From Lanius collurio (taxonomy: Eukaryota > Chordata > Aves > Passeriformes > Laniidae): a DNA stretch of 64,000 nucleotides. The DNA is taken from contig JACBWW010000096.1 in assembly GCA_020086605.1 (NCBI GenBank), positions 682,001-746,000 of the forward strand, in the 5' to 3' direction. A program made the position numbers and the translations under genes. Below are positions 14,304 through 28,789 of this stretch, piece by piece. Below the pieces are notes generated by a model. That model did no database searches. It was not told the origin of the DNA and was given only the letters and a program-made list of their open reading frames with translations. The first letter of the stretch is position 1; every line of letters starts with the position of its first letter.

Positions 14304-15149
14304 GGTGTTTGCTCATCTCTCTGGATCCTGTCACCCACCATAGTAGTACAGCTGCTTCTACTTCAGTCTCATTGACTTCTAAATTATCATCATGGTTTTC
14401 AGCAGATAATTTTCCCACATCCTCTCCACAGTGTGTCGAGAAGTGGAAGCCCTTTCTTACATGACTTTGGTTTTAAGAACACTGGAAATTTGCATGGAAA
14501 GGACTCAGGGCTATATCCAGTGTGATAGGAATGGGAGGCTGTGCAGCCATAGGAACCCAGACATGCTTGCTATGTGAAAGGTGGAGAGCATTTTGGAAGG
14601 CAGGCATGGAAAGCCTCTAGACTGTGCAAGAAATTAATTTCAGATCACTGATCTAGGTAATGTTTAGTAGTATGATCAAGCATATCTGGACTTGCCCACT
14701 AAGGAGAAAAAATTAATCCAGGTTCTGATGATGCTGGCTGCATCATCATTTTTTAAATCTCTCCTTTTCACCTACCCCCTTAACCATATATGTGAACGCA
14801 TGGTTTATTTATTGTATTTTCAAATGTTAGCTGAGTGATTATTCATGTTGAGGCAAACTAAGCTGAGATACAACCTGTTCCTCCTAATAATCATGGAATA
14901 ATCTGGACTCAGCAGCAAAATGGAGGGTTTTGAGAAGGATATAAAATGACAGATGCTTGATTAAATTTTTAAAGGGTAAAGTGGAGGATGTAGGGTAAAT
15001 TTTCTGAACAGTGTGCAGAAGACAACACAAATCCTGTTATTAGTTTACAAGGTACGTGGGTGTTAAGTAATACCAGGGTTCCTACACAGACATTTCTAAT
15101 ATAACTGCTGCACAAATTTACACCCATGCATTTAGTGAGTTCAGACACT
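14304..15149. other. Unique non-coding sequence
   Basis: No gene or repeat recognised. The stretch just beyond the MIR tail (14304-14440) may contain an unalignable remainder of the same SINE, but I cannot match it. Confidence 0.5.
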
Positions 15150-15195
15150 GAAAACTGGGATTGGTCCTGCAGTTCTTATGTGTTATCAAAATTAT
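15150..15195. repeat. Possible fragment of an ancient amniote repeat
   Basis: The block 'gggattggtcctgcagttct' resembles a phrase ('gcctgatcctgcagtcctta') common at the edge of old dispersed amniote repeats. The rest is too diverged to align by eye. It is short, low confidence and not assigned to a family. Confidence 0.25.
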
Positions 15196-18100
15196 TATTC
15201 TTCATTTTCTTAAGCAGAGTAACAAGATTTTAAAGAATAGCACCACATAAAAAGGCTGATTCTAACTCTGGCTCTCAGGAAATTAATGAGGACAGATAAT
15301 TAATTGATTAATTGATCATCAGTAACTTCAGATTTGGACAGCATATAAGCCCCCTGTTGTGCCAGGTCAGGTGAATATCTTTGACCAGGAGGATGCTTGT
15401 GCACCTACCAAGTCAGAAAACATTGAAACCAGGTAGTTTATTAAAGAATATTGCACTGAACAGGGAAATTAGAGCATGCATGTCAAATTTCTTCTGAATT
15501 GAGTGTTTATACAGTCATACAAGAGATATTCTCCCTCATTAGAACTGCAGGTTGTAGGAAGAGCAAAGCCCAAATCCTCCCATGAGGCCAATCAAAAGAC
15601 CAGAGGTGCTATGAAAAAATCGGAATAATTTTGAATCACCACATCTGGAGATCAGGGAAGACCAGATCTAGCACCTAAAATGGAGAGCAAGAATTGTATG
15701 ATAACTAGGATAAAGGTGTCAGGGAATATCAATTAAGCAGCGAAAAAAAACTGACTAATATTAACAAAATTGTAAGGATTAGGGATTAATAATTGCAATG
15801 TAGATGAAATCCAGACCTTTATACAATTTTTTAAAAACCCTTATATGTTTCCCAAAATCTCGGAAAAGGCTCAGAGTCCCTATGAATCTAATCTTGGTAG
15901 ATATTGAAGAATACAGTTTTCAAGTATCTTTATTGGATTATAAGCACATAATAAATTATCTAATCTACTTAAGAGATATTATTCAGTTAAAAAAACTTTC
16001 AACAGATATAATTCTAAAATTTTTTATCTTCTTGCTCTATGAACTGTACTGTTAAAGCCCAGTACCTAAGAGAATAACATAGTAAAGTGGAAATTCAATC
16101 TGTTTTAGTAGTCATCTAATATTTATTGGGGGAAAAAAATTGACAAGTACTTATTCTGCTAATTGTAGAATAAATTACTGATTCTAACCTCACATAACTG
16201 TAGTAATATTGTGTATTACTTTGTAAAATTTCCACTGTAAATAGTGTCTAAAAAAATAACTCCTTTTCTTCAGTGTGACCTTAATGTGGGGTATCCTAAA
16301 AATCTGCTCCTGGGAACTGTGAGCACAGAGAAGTGATATTTTTATTTGAAAAACAAAATAATTAGTAGAGTTGCAAGTTCTGCCCTGGGAATCAGAGGAG
16401 TTTCTGAATTTAGCCTTAATTAACCTTGTTGAAATTCCCTTTGACTTTTGGCAGAACAGCCAGCCTAAGAGAGAAGGGCTGTGATAATGTATTTTGCAAT
16501 TTCTTTAACTAGAGGAGTTAAATTTAAACTCTAGGTGTATGATTCAACTAAACAAAATCCTGTTTATACACATTCAAATAAATAATTTGGTAGCATAGGA
16601 CTTTTCTGACAGCATCAGTGAAAATGTCTAATTTGAGATTCTTTACTTTTTAGGAGTTCTTTTCCTTTAGGTTGTTTCTTGCAGAGCACTGGGGGGCTCC
16701 TTTCCAGACCTACTGTATTTGTGATTTAATATGACATGTCTAAGATTTTCCCTTGTCCATAACACCCTTCCCTGTAAAATAAATGGCCTGGGCACTGACA
16801 CATGAGAAAATTCCCAATTGGAACAACTCTTAAAACATTTGCTTAATGTTCTGCATAGAAGTGGATTCAAGCATGGGCTTATGAGCTTTCAGAATTCAGG
16901 CTCAGTCCCTGGCCCAGTACTGGAGAGAATAAAACTCCATGTGTCATTACCCTTCCTATCCTGCTCCCACCAAAAAAAAAAAAAATTATCTAGCTGATCA
17001 ATTTAAATTGTGGTGACTGGCAGAAGATATAGGATTAGAAAGGAAGCCAATGACAAGTTTAATGACAGAAACTGTGTAAATCATGCATGGGTTTAGCAGA
17101 ATTATGATATATGCTGTCAGAGGAGATGGTAGCAATCCTACTTTTAACAGAGGACTGAAATATTCTTTTTTAGTTAATTCTTATGTCCCCTTTATTAAGA
17201 GAAGCAATAGTTGCAATCTCTAATTCTTTAAGAAGTGTTAAAATGCAAAATGAGAAATATTGATTTAGAAGGTGGCAATTTTAACAAAATCAGTTATTTT
17301 GGTCTGTGGGAAGTGTATAAATACTGCCTGAGACAACTGCACAGAGCTGGATTAGACCTGTTGGAGCAAGCTGCTATAAAATATGATTTTGTATGTCATA
17401 CAGAGCTGGGGAGATAGCAGTTCTAGAGTTTTAATATCTTTTACCTGCATTAGTTTGTCCAAATCAAATGAAGATAAATTCTATCTGGAAATGTAACTCA
17501 ACAGTTGCACTAATTGTGTCTTATTGCATTCTTTATAGGGAAAGCAATTAGCCAAAGAAAGGGTTTTAATAATGTTAATTAATGAGATAGCACTGCTTTC
17601 TTAGTGTCAATGAAAATATTCCCTCCTACAGCATTCCTTGGTCATTTTGTTCTTTCTGTTTTGAACTCATAAAAATGAGGGATATATAAATTTATTAGAT
17701 TATTAGTGTGACTGTAGGATAAAGCCATCTGGTTTTGTGTAATTAACACAGTATTAGGTTCAATAATTTGTACACAACAAACCCAGGTTTTCTAGAAGGA
17801 CTTCTAAACTTGATTGGAAGTCATTACAACGAAGAAATTCCATAATATTGCAGAGCAACTTGTTCTACTGAATAACTATTTCAACATCAGTTACATGTGC
17901 CTTACCCTGATATCCACAGCATCTTTGCTTGACTCTTTACTGGAGTAAAAAGCTCATAGTTATCCATAATTTTTCCTCAGTTAATATTAATGACCAGTCC
18001 CAAATATTTCAGAGTTGTCATCACTATTTTATTTCACAAAAAAGTATAAAGCTTTGTAGTGTGTGCAAGGCATTTTTTTCACTAGTCATTTGTGTGAAAC

Positions 18101-19755
18101 ACACTCCATGTTTTAAATGTCTATTTAAAAATCTGGGCAGGTGCAGCTGGATGTAATCTTCCATTGTCGCCTTCACCACCACTATTTATGAAGATAAAAT
18201 TGCTGGATTAAGTCTACTCATACTTCAAGTGTATATGCATTTAAAGAGAGTATTAGATTATAATTTTTGCCAACCACTTTTTGCTTGTAATTTTTTAAGT
18301 TTTAAAAATGTGTTAAACTAGTTTTTAGTTTAATCCCCTTTTAAATGTAACCCATATTCAAAATACTTGTTTTGCAGAATATAGCTTCCCAAACAGTAAA
18401 TAGTCTGCATTTCTTTCATGCATTAAAATTAATACACTTTCTTGACTAGATTCACCATATAAACTAATTCACAGTCCAAAATAAGTGCTGTTAGGTACAA
18501 TAGATCTGCCATAAAATGTTGTAGTCCATAAGACTTTAGAAATGTATCATGTTCTTTCACACCTATCTTGTATGGATGTTCTGGAAAATCATTTTTCCTA
18601 ACAGTTATAAGAAGATAACTGAGGATTAACTCTATCTCTTTTCTTATTCTTTTTTTGCAGTTTAGTTCTGTTTTCTGATGTCTCTGTGTTTTTAGAAAAT
18701 GTTACAGAGGTAGAAATGCATTTTACATTTCAGTGCTGGTACTAGGATTAGATCTAATTCCTGCTGCAGTTTCCATTTACTGCTGTGTAATGAGCTTCCA
18801 TGCAATTACATGTGGGAAAAACCATAGTACTATATCCAAGAAGAATCGAAGCATCTGGTCTGGAATCAGCCACAGATGGGTATGTATGAACCTTGAGTGT
18901 GTTTTATGCAATGCTGGAGAAGAAAAGTATTGGATCCATGCTTGTATTTCAGCCTTGTTATGACAGATAACAGCTCAACTACCAGAGAGCCAAGTCTCTT
19001 TTGAGAAACACCCTTTATGCTGCATGGAACTTGAAAATCAACAAACTTCTTATCAGTGTTTGGCAATATTCTGAAAATCACATTGTGTTTGCTTGGGGAG
19101 TTTCTGAAAACAAGGGCTAACTGTGTCCTGGGAGTAGATTTGTTGTATGTTTGATCTAAATGTGTGCATGGAATTGGGGGTTGTGGCTGTGCACAGGGGA
19201 ACATGGCAGCAAGAGCAGCTTCTCTCCCATGAAGTGGTGGCAGGAGAGGTGCTGCAGAATTTCCTAAAAGCTCTCTCAGAGCAGAATCGAACATCTCACA
19301 GCTCAAACCTTGTGCTTGCATCCAGCCTGTTTCCCCTCATTCTTTATGTTTAATTAGAGATGCCAATTCATTTGTACAATTCCTGGAATTTCCATGCTTT
19401 ATGGTTTTAAGTCTACAGGTCCCTCTTCATCACTCTGTCATCTTTATGATGGTAACTGCACCCTGAAGCCCAGAGTATTTGTATGGAACTGACAAACAAG
19501 ACTCACATTGCAGAAGAACAGACCCTGAAGTGAGCACAGTATGGAATTATGGCTTTTTATTACAGATCAATCCAATTTTAATCTGTTTTGGATGCCAAAT
19601 TACCATCAGAGCTGAGATAACAATATATAGAGATTTGTATTTCACAACTTCCACATGATATTTAATTTTCAAATTACAGATAATCACAATCATGATTTTC
19701 TTTTTCAAATATATTTGCTAATCATAATGTTGCACTGAATAATGTCTGTAGGGTC
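15196..19755. other. Unique non-coding sequence
   Basis: No gene recognised. A 14-base A run occurs at 16972-16985. Splice-like sites flank 18734-18879 (strong pyrimidine tract upstream and 'gggtatgt' downstream), but the peptide between them is unrecognised. The 151-codon minus-strand frame at 18866-19321 has no visible domain and overlaps plus-strand frames of similar quality, so it is treated as chance. Confidence 0.55.
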
Positions 19756-19802
19756 TTGTTTGTTTTGCTGTGGGTTGGATTTTTGTTTGCTTTGTTTGTT
19801 TT
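19756..19802. repeat. T/G-rich low-complexity tract
   Basis: Irregular TTTG/TTGTTT repeats with GGG interruptions. It is the complementary-strand equivalent of the A/C-rich patches elsewhere in the window. Confidence 0.6.
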
Positions 19803-22158
19803 CTCTTAGAATATTCTTCTTATTTTAGCAATGTCAGTAAGCCATATTGCCTGTACAATAATTGTTTGGAATGCAGCACTTAGATATGGAACTTCTGGTA
19901 TAAATTAGAAAAAGAAAATTCTTTAATATGTATTTTCCTATTTCCTTTTCATGTTGTATTGCAGGACATATTTGTGCTATATGAGTTTACCATTATATCC
20001 AAATCAAGTAAAGAAAACAAACCAAATAGGAACATAGCCAAGCATATTCAAAGAAATTATTTGGAAAGATGTATTTGAGTCAAACGATCAACAGTGTGCT
20101 CTAACTGAATTCTGGTGTCATCAAAGCAAGAACTTAAAGTTCTTTGACTATAAATGTAGGACCTGCTCAGTTATATAAATGCAGCAGTCAGTTGTCAGCT
20201 CAGTGAATGCAGAAAAAAATCAGTTTTAGAGGAAAAAGATAATTTTACAAGAAAATAGTAACAGAAAACTTAACAAAATTTTTCTAAGCCTTAAGTACTA
20301 AGTATTTTTAACACAAACATGGAGCTATTCCTTGCTAGCATTTAATTCCTCAACATTTTTTTTTTCTTTTTTGGCTCATATTTATTTCTTTTCATGGAAT
20401 ATAACTCTTGGAGGAAATATGAGGCAAAATAATCCTGCAGTTGGATGCAACAAATGAGGTCACAATGTTAATGAAAAAGTTAATGCAATAGTTTTTAATT
20501 TCAGCAAGAAACCAATGCATGCCCCTTTTTCTTCCAAGGTAGCAAATCAAAGCAATGGACATATCCAGTGCAATGCCTTCAGTCTCAACAATCCTTACAC
20601 GGTTGTCATCCACAATAATTGTAGCAAGGCAGTACTGAACCAATAGTCACTATCAAGAGGAAGATAAGAGCAGAAAAACCCTGGACTCCTAAATGTGACA
20701 GTATTTTGCAGTAAATATTTAAGAACTGCTTGCATTTTTTAAGAAAAACTTTTCACATGAGTGGGAAAAAAACCCAAAAGTTAATTTTGGCACATTTGAG
20801 AGTTTGGTGTTTTGTAAAGATGAGCTGCAGTCATGAAGGCAGGATACGTTCTGTTCACATATATTTAAATGAATTTAAATCTCCACTCCCTTGCATCCTG
20901 TCTAGGTGCTTATTCCATTTCATAGTGAGTGTAACAGTATGATTACATTTGGTAGTGTTTAACACCTGTTTTGCATAAAATAAAAGGTTTTCCAGATGGA
21001 AGCGGCAGAAAATCAATCTGAAAGGCAAAATGATTGATTGTTGGAATTAATTTATGGTGCTGTTTGATGTCACCAGCTAAAATGGTGGCTAACAGCTGCT
21101 GAAAGGAGAGATTCTGCTCCTCACTCCTCACCCCTAACCATGCAATTGTTCCTCTTCCAGTGCTATGAGAAGATGAGGCTTCAGAGCCTGCTGACAAGAT
21201 AGTAAACCAAGAGAAAATATTTCTTATGTTTGGTTTACTTTCCTTTTTTTTTTTTTTTCCAAAATATCTAGCTGCAGATTTTTGGATGACACAAATTCTT
21301 GCAGTGGCAGCCTTTTGGGAAATTAGCAAACCAAGTGTCCTCGGTCTGGGTCAGGAATTGTCCCTCTGACTGCATCCAAGAGAATAAGGTGCTTTTGGAA
21401 CAGTTAGACAAAACCATAAGAGCAGTCAAAAAGTGTTTACCTTATGTAAACACAAATGGAGACTGGAAATCTTATTCCATACCATGAAAACCCCTGTTTT
21501 CCCCCAGGTGTGTGTATGTTATGCATGGCACAGGGCTCACACAAAGAAGTCTTGGCCATGCAAGATGTGATCTTTCAACTAACTTTTTCAAAAGACTTCT
21601 CAAAATTTTATAAAAACATAAAAGTCTGCCCTTGTATCCAAAGAAATTGGCTATATAATCAATATTTCTGATTAACTGCCATGCTTGGCACGTGGGTAAC
21701 TTCAGGCTATTTCGTCCTAACCAAAGCATAGAATTACTTACTAGAAAAAGGAAAGTTTGTTTCATTTGATCCAGGGGAATTTTACTGTAATGAATCAGTG
21801 TTTCTATCTAAAAGTGAAGAGGTGCCCTCAATGTACCACAATATTGTGATTATATCAACAAGAAGTTAATTGGTGTTTTCAAAGGTATTAACAGTAATTC
21901 ACGTGGATGAAAGACTCTGGCAGAAAGATTCTGGCAAAATCCTCCACAAAAATCCATCATGGAAACTTAACTTCTTATCCTTCAAAGGCTGTTTTTAATG
22001 TGCTGTATTGTGAATATATCTCTGTGACATTAATAGATGATAAATTATGTAGGTGGGAAATTGGCCCTGTATTTTTTAAATAAGAGTTAACTGATGTTTA
22101 AGACTAAAGAAGCTCAATACATAAAGTATTGCAGTAATTGAAGCAATAAAAGAAGTGG
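19803..22158. other. Unique non-coding sequence with a poly-T run
   Basis: No gene recognised. A 15-base T run at 21244-21258 is the main simple sequence. The 128-codon minus-strand frame at 20943-21329 spans that run (translated as lysines), which argues against it being a real protein. Confidence 0.55.
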
Positions 22159-22212
22159 ATTGGTTTTGTTGGGTTTTTGTGTGTGTGTGGTTTTGGTTTG
22201 ATTTTTTTTTAA
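22159..22212. repeat. T/G-rich low-complexity tract with short (GT)n
   Basis: TTGG/TTTTG units containing a short alternating stretch 'tgtgtgtgtgtgg'. Too irregular and short to be a good microsatellite. Confidence 0.6.
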
Positions 22213-23940
22213 TATGGTATGTTGATGGAAAATTGCCCAGTATTTAAAATTTGCTGTCATTGAATAAATTTTACAAGATCTCTAATTTAAGGACTAGAAA
22301 ATGTGATGAAATTTTAGATAAGTGAAATTAGAAGAAGTTTTGTGTACTGTTAGAGGAATCACTGACAAACGTAACTGAAATGTTAACTAAAAATAATTGT
22401 CAATTGGATTTTGATACAAGCATGAAAATACCCAACAGCAAGAATAATAATCATATAAGTTTTTGTATTAGAAAAATAGCTTAGGGACACTGAGGGGGAA
22501 AAAATACAACCAGATAAGCAAATAATTGCATTAACTTCAGTAAAAACCTCTCCTTGATATATGGTGATGCTATCACATAAAATAAATATAGGAGAACATC
22601 AGAATGTTTAAAAAACAGTGTAGAGAATAAGTGTAACAATTCCATCATGCACTCTTGGCATGTAGACATGATGTTGTAGCAGTTTCCATTTTCTCTACTT
22701 CAAAAAGATAGTTTTGGGATAGATTATTAGAAATCTGGGAACACTTCTTTGCAAGCAGAGGATGAAAGATTTCTTCACAGGGATGATTAAGACAACAACT
22801 GGCATAAAAGCATGAATGACTGCAAAAAGATGTTTTTTTCTCTAGATTGTATTATCAATTCAACATACTTCTTTTTTTTAAAAATCAGTTCAACATTTGT
22901 TATTTTAAAAGTAGTGCTGATTTGTTTGGTCATATTTTCTAACAACATTTTGCTCAAAAATGTTCCCTAAAGAGGACTTATTTCCCTCTCTGACTTTGTC
23001 CACCATAAGTTAATTTATTTACTGCTTGTTTTGTTTTTCAGTCTTTATCCCAAAACTATGCTGATTTTATTTATTTACCTTAGGTTTTATTTTTTAATTT
23101 GCCTTATATGTAGCTATTTTCCGTACCACTTTTGTTTTGCCTTTGAACTTTCAAATCTTTAAACAATGCTTTGTTAAAATATTTTGCCATCTTCTGCTTG
23201 CTTGCTAGCAATTTTTACTTGTTTCTTTTTAATATTTGTTAGTTAGAGCTTTAAAATGACATAGAATACAGTCTACAATGATAAACTTCACTTTAATTTT
23301 AAAAGAATGAAATATTGTTTTGAAAATCATTTTAGTTTACATACATAGTGAATTTGTCATGTTTGTGCTGAGTTACAATGCAGTAGGATGGAATTTAAGG
23401 TATGATCATCACCACTGGCTGCAACACATTTTTAACTTGTCCCAACGGAGTTATAATGAATGTCTGTGTTCTCTCTTCTACTTTTTTTCTAATTAAGGCA
23501 AAAAATTTGGGATGTGGCATTTCAAGGATGGACACAGCTTAAAAAAAGTGCCAAACCATTTCTTTTACTTACTTTTTAAGTGCTTGCCCACCACACCTGA
23601 TACATGTGATTACTGAGGACACAAAAACGAGGAAAATTCTTAATCTGGAAACTTTATTTTAATTTAATTTTGAAATTTTTTTTCTCTTGCATATGAGTGA
23701 TCCTAGAGAACAGTTATGCACAATCAGGTATGGTAAACACAAGCATCAATTAATACCATGGGATTTGGGTTCTGGAGTTTGTTTGCTTTTGCATGGGAGA
23801 TTTTGCCTGTAATAGACACTAAATTTAGTGACCTTTGAAAGACAGGAAATTAAACTAGTTTTTTAGTAAATTTATAGTGTCACTATCAGTAATTCTTCTC
23901 CAGAGTGGCAAACAAGCATTGGGAGCTGGGTTGTACATAT
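22213..23940. other. AT-rich unique non-coding sequence
   Basis: Nothing recognised beyond T-rich runs. The stretch 22850-23340 is especially T-rich on the plus strand, with repeated TTTA/TTTT words and no periodic unit. Confidence 0.55.
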
Positions 23941-24037
23941 GTGGGGTAGTTTTCTGTTTGGGTTTTTGTTTGGTTGGTTGTTTTGTTTCATTTTTTTTTT
24001 GGGTGTTTTTTCTGTGGGTTTTGGGGTATTTTTTGGT
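23941..24037. repeat. Long T/G-rich low-complexity tract
   Basis: About 100 bases made almost only of T and G on the plus strand (TTTG, TTGG, GGGTTTT words), including a 10-base T run at 23991-24000. It generates several overlapping artificial open frames on both strands (K/Q/P/T-rich on the minus strand). These should not be read as proteins. Confidence 0.75.
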
Positions 24038-26977
24038 AATATATACGTGCAGTATAACAAGTACAGTCTGACCTCTGTAGGAACTTAAGATGGAGAAAAG
24101 TTGGGTATTGGAACAGATAGGAGAAATATTTTGGGTAAGAGCCACATGGGGTGACCCAGGCCCAGTGCAAATGACATTTACTAAGTTAATTTTACCATTT
24201 GGGATTCAGCAAGCCTTGCTTTTTTACACTAATGAAGAAGCTGAAGACCTTACTCTTTTCAAAAGAACAAATCCTTGAGCCTTGTTCAGCATTGGTTTTA
24301 TTGGGACATAATAGGATAGCGAAAGGAAAATTCCTACTGTTCACTTTTCTGAAAGTAAACTGTAATCAGAAATATTAATCCAGTTAACCACCACAACAAG
24401 ACAACAAGAGATTTTACATATTCTCATCAGGAAAAAGTTGGTGAAGGTACAGTGAAAAGATTTTGCTACTAAAAATTAGCCTCCCTGTCAAAAACTGCCT
24501 CCTATAGGATCCTCCAGGATGAACAGGTGGGCACTACATAATCCTGTTTCTAAGGCTGTAGATCTGACTCCTCTTCAGTTTAGAAAGAGCTCATTGTACT
24601 CTTCCTTGAATGATGTCTACAGTAGCTGCAAACACATTGCTCTTTTCCAACACCAATTCTGCCCCCTGCAAGTGATATGAAATTCCCTGATATTGTTTTA
24701 AAGGTTTTTCTTTGAGAACTAAACAAAATATTGCCTTGTTCACATTTTGCATTGCAGCAGGAAAAAAAATAAGAACGTTAAGTTGCAAAGAGGTTATGGA
24801 TACATTGTCAAATCCATCACAGACAGGATTTTGTCCAAAAATGTGCTCTAACATTATTAATCTGCATGGTTCTAAAAAATCAGGAAATATACAAGGCAAA
24901 GCTCAACAGTAGTGTCCTTTAGTCCCACAAAGGATGGCTCTCAGTATTTTACTCACATTAGATTAATGTTTGGTGTCTTAGGGAACAATCTAATTAAAGA
25001 CAAGCAAAACAACTGTAATGACTTCCAATAAAAGCAGGAAAAATTAGAGCAATAGGGAACACCAGGAATAAATGCTGTTTTCTTCATCTAACTGCATGTT
25101 TCTTTATCAACATAGATATATCATCTTTAAAGGCAAGAATACATTGAGTCAAGTATCTCCTTTGTAAGTAAATTAATTTTAAAGAAAATTTTTCTCTGAA
25201 ATCAATGCATCCTGTCTTCTTATGCCTCAGACAATTTAGTGCAAGTTATTCATGGGCTAAAGAGCGTTTTTTAATGGTTGGAGAGTTCTCTTCAATTTAT
25301 AATGAGTAGCCTAGAAAATGTATAGGTGGACTAGTGAGCCATCTTATCAAGTCCATGTAACCAAAAAAAACTATTTAGACCAGTTAATTAAAAGAAGTCA
25401 TTAAAGGTGTATTCTTGCAACAAACAATTATGGAGTAGAAAATGGCCTTGAAATGTAATTAAGTTCAACTGTTTCTCTCTATTTACCAAAATTAATTAGT
25501 GCTTCCTTGCCAGCANAAAGGAATGAATAGTTATTTCATATTTTCTTGGCTGTATAGGTTCAGCTTAAGAAAAACCCTGAGTATTTTAAGTACCATCATT
25601 CAGGCCAGCTTTAGCAGTAGGCATTCCTTCTACAGCAGGCATTCTTGCGTGAAATAATTTTTGTGGGTAGTGCATAGAGAGCCTCAGGGTTTTATTTTCT
25701 CTGCTGTAAATATCCCTACTCAAATATTAAGCCAAAATGTACAGTCACTGAAACACCTCAAACATGACATTGCATGTTTCCAATGTCTACTCCCCAAAAA
25801 ACTCATCCAGCCAGTACAAAATGTGGGAGAAGTTCCTGATGTGGGAGCTGCTCAACCACCAGCCTGCTTCTCCAGCTGGCCAAGGAAGTTGGAGATGTTA
25901 CAGGAATGGTTTCTATTTCTCATTTCAAATGAGAGAAGCACTATGTGGATATCTGTGACAATGACCAAAGCAGGAGAAATATTACCACTAAGAAAATTCT
26001 GTGATGAGTTGGCTGCTGTCAAGGGAATAGATTTTAATTTTTTTTCTTTTTAATGCCTGACCACAGGATAAGCTTTCTAATTTTTCCTAGTGTGTCCTAA
26101 TGACAAATTTTTGACTTAGCTAGCCCTCAAGATAAAAACAAAATTTTGCCTATGAATTGCTCTCTCTTCCAGTAGTGCAGTTTTTCAGTCTGACAGTCAA
26201 ATCTCACTTCCAGCCTTTTCACGTGGATTGCTAAACACTGACAAATGGCTGAGTATCTGATATAAAAGTCGATTTTTGCTGCAAGATTTATACTTTTAAA
26301 AAGAAGTTGACAAAAAGAAGTAATGAGTCCAGCAGAAGAACTCAACTTTTTGTTCCAAATTCATGAAATCCACAAGCAGTCTGGGGTTTCTGTTTACAGG
26401 AGAGGTGCATGTTGGGTGAAATTACTGAAAGTAATTTGCTGTGTGTTTTATCATTGAAACACAGACTACTGAAATCCCTGGAATTTCGAAAAGGACATTT
26501 CTTCTTCAGCAAATATTATTGCATGATGACATCCACGATACAAAGGTGGCACTGCACTGCTATGCTTCCATGAAACAGGAAGAAAAAGAGAAGGGATGGA
26601 GACAAGAAAAATATGTTTCCTTTATACCCTTCCTCCTTCTTCTCCCAGAGGGTGTAGTACAGGAGATTACAGTCCTGGAGATTCCTTTGACTTGCTTTAT
26701 CCTATCCTCAACCTCTTCCACATTGCCCTGAAAGAGTCAGCACAGAGCAATATTTTAAACATCCCCTGTGCACTTCCACATTTTTTTTGCCTTCCAAGCA
26801 AGCTGTCATTTACCCTCTGTGACACAGTTATTAGTTGCATTAAATGCATGTTCTTAGTTGCTGCATTTAACTTATCAAGGCCCCCATCTGGATTGATGCA
26901 CTCCAAAGTGGAAGTTGGGTGTTTTGCCTGATAATCTGCATGGCAACACATATTTAAACTCTTTTCTTTCTGCACAG
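24038..26977. other. Unique non-coding sequence
   Basis: No gene or repeat family recognised. One unresolved base (n) lies at 25516. The 130-codon plus-strand frame at 25661-26053 has no recognised domain. A run of overlapping frames between 26441 and 27303 on both strands reflects a locally higher GC content. Confidence 0.5.
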
Positions 26978-27221
26978 GATGTAACGATAGCATCTCAGAA
27001 ATACCTGAGCCCGGGGAATCGAATACCCAGCTGAGGCAGACTGCTGTCTCATACTCAAGCATCATGAGAATCAACAATATTGCATTTCCTGCAGGAGCTT
27101 CCCCTGAGGGTTGGAGTCCTGGAGGTGCAGTCAGAGCATGTAGAACATACCACGACAAGGGCACAGCTCTCACAAAACAGCATGGCAGCTGTCATGTTTG
27201 TTGCAAAACATGGCCAGAACG
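26978..27221 (+). other. Candidate 244-bp exon of unknown identity
   Basis: A good 3' splice site ('cttttctttctgcacag', AG at 26976-26977) and a near-consensus 5' splice site ('aacggtacgt', GT at 27222-27223) bracket 244 bases. One frame is open right across (80 whole codons from 26980), giving a Ser/Gly/Cys-containing peptide that I do not recognise. CpG is higher than in the surroundings (about six sites). The minus strand is also open over most of this stretch, which weakens the coding argument. It could be a lncRNA exon, an untranslated exon or chance. Confidence 0.2.
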
Positions 27222-28789
27222 GTACGTGATACTTGTTTCCAGCCCTTTCTCTTCATCCTTAATACCAGTGCAATGTCTGGATGTTTTTCCACTCTTTTCC
27301 TGAATGTTTGCTCACTTAAATCTCTTACCATAGCCTGTGTTAATGGCTGGGTTATGACAAGCCTTGCGTGTGGGAATACAATTCCAGAGCATTTCCTTGC
27401 AACAACTTCTTTTTCCATAAAATAATTCAATGATTCAGAAATAAAAGGACAGATAAAAGGAGAGAAGGGCAAGGAGCACTGGGATGAGGGGGAGGGGGTG
27501 AGATCAAGTGTTCTTCTTGGAGCTGGGACTGATTTTTGGGGCAGGCTCTGAGAACAACTGCTGGCTTATCCATTGTGGGTGGGGACAGCAGGAAAGCACA
27601 TCCTGCTGGAGCTCTGTTTTGTGCTCCAGAACACTACAGAACCAAAAGCACTTTTTTTTTGGTCCTTGAGAAAATACAAGATTGAACTCAAAAAGACCAT
27701 GTGACATGATGCCTCTTTGGATGGAGGTATGAATTAGTGATCTTGGTAAAAAAGATAGTAGCTGCAAATTAGCTGCTCCTTACACCTCTAGTGATTCCTC
27801 CATGATATGAAACACATAATTTGGTACTGTGCAACAAAAATATTGTGGATTTTATGCAAGGCCAATAGAAAAAAAACAACCATTGTTTCAAATGTTAAAT
27901 CCACCCTACAACCACACTTCATGGATTCTCTGCCCTTTCTACAGAATGAACAGATTATTTTTTTCTTCATAATTTTTTTATTTTTACTGGGAAATGTTAT
28001 TTAATGAACACAAAGCTGCTTCTCTGGAAAAATATTGGGACAGATCAAAAGGGAGTAGTGAGGGTTTCTCACATTCAAGGTGGAATTTCTGCTCATAGTG
28101 ATAGACAGAGACAGTTGTTTTGCAGAACTGAGCAAGTTTGGGATAATGACTTAGTCCTTGAATGTTCAGGTGGACATTACACTGCCAAGGTTAAGAGGTT
28201 TCTAGAGCAGGACTACTTGAGATCTTTATCTGTGTCCTGCACACCCTAGTAAGGAAATACCATTGATTTGAACTAATTCCAAAGAGTAATTAGTATGCAC
28301 AGTTTCAAGATTTGGCAAAAAAGAAACAATTCATTCTAAAACCAAAAGTGAACCTCAACTTCATACATGCCAGGTGGTTTTCATGACATGTGTAAGGTTG
28401 TTGTGAAAACTTTCCTCTTTCCTAATTCACCATTTTGGGTTGGTATCTTTAAGGCAGCTTTTTTTTTTTTTTGGTAAATTTAGTACTGGCATTTTTATAC
28501 TGGTTAAATATTGATTTTCCTCCCAGCGAGTCAGGAAATGGACTGAAGAAAGATTTTCCACCTTGCTAATAAATATTTTATAGTTCATGGTTATTGCAGA
28601 GTGGAAAATACACCTCTCTGTCCCCTCAAGATTTAAGAAAAAAGTGTTGGAATTTTTCAACGTTTGTGTCACAGAAAAAAATCTGAAATTTTGAGTAAGT
28701 TGATGGAACAGCAGAGCTGTTGCCCTCCTGCATCCGTTTACTGTCCTTATTTATATATGCATATTTATTTCAGATCTATTCTGTTTTCA
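27222..28789. other. Unique non-coding sequence
   Basis: No gene recognised. A G-rich stretch at 27481-27498 has three close G runs, with a fourth at 27467-27469 separated by an 11-nt gap, so it is at best a long-loop quadruplex motif. A 14-base T run lies at 28459-28472. Confidence 0.5.
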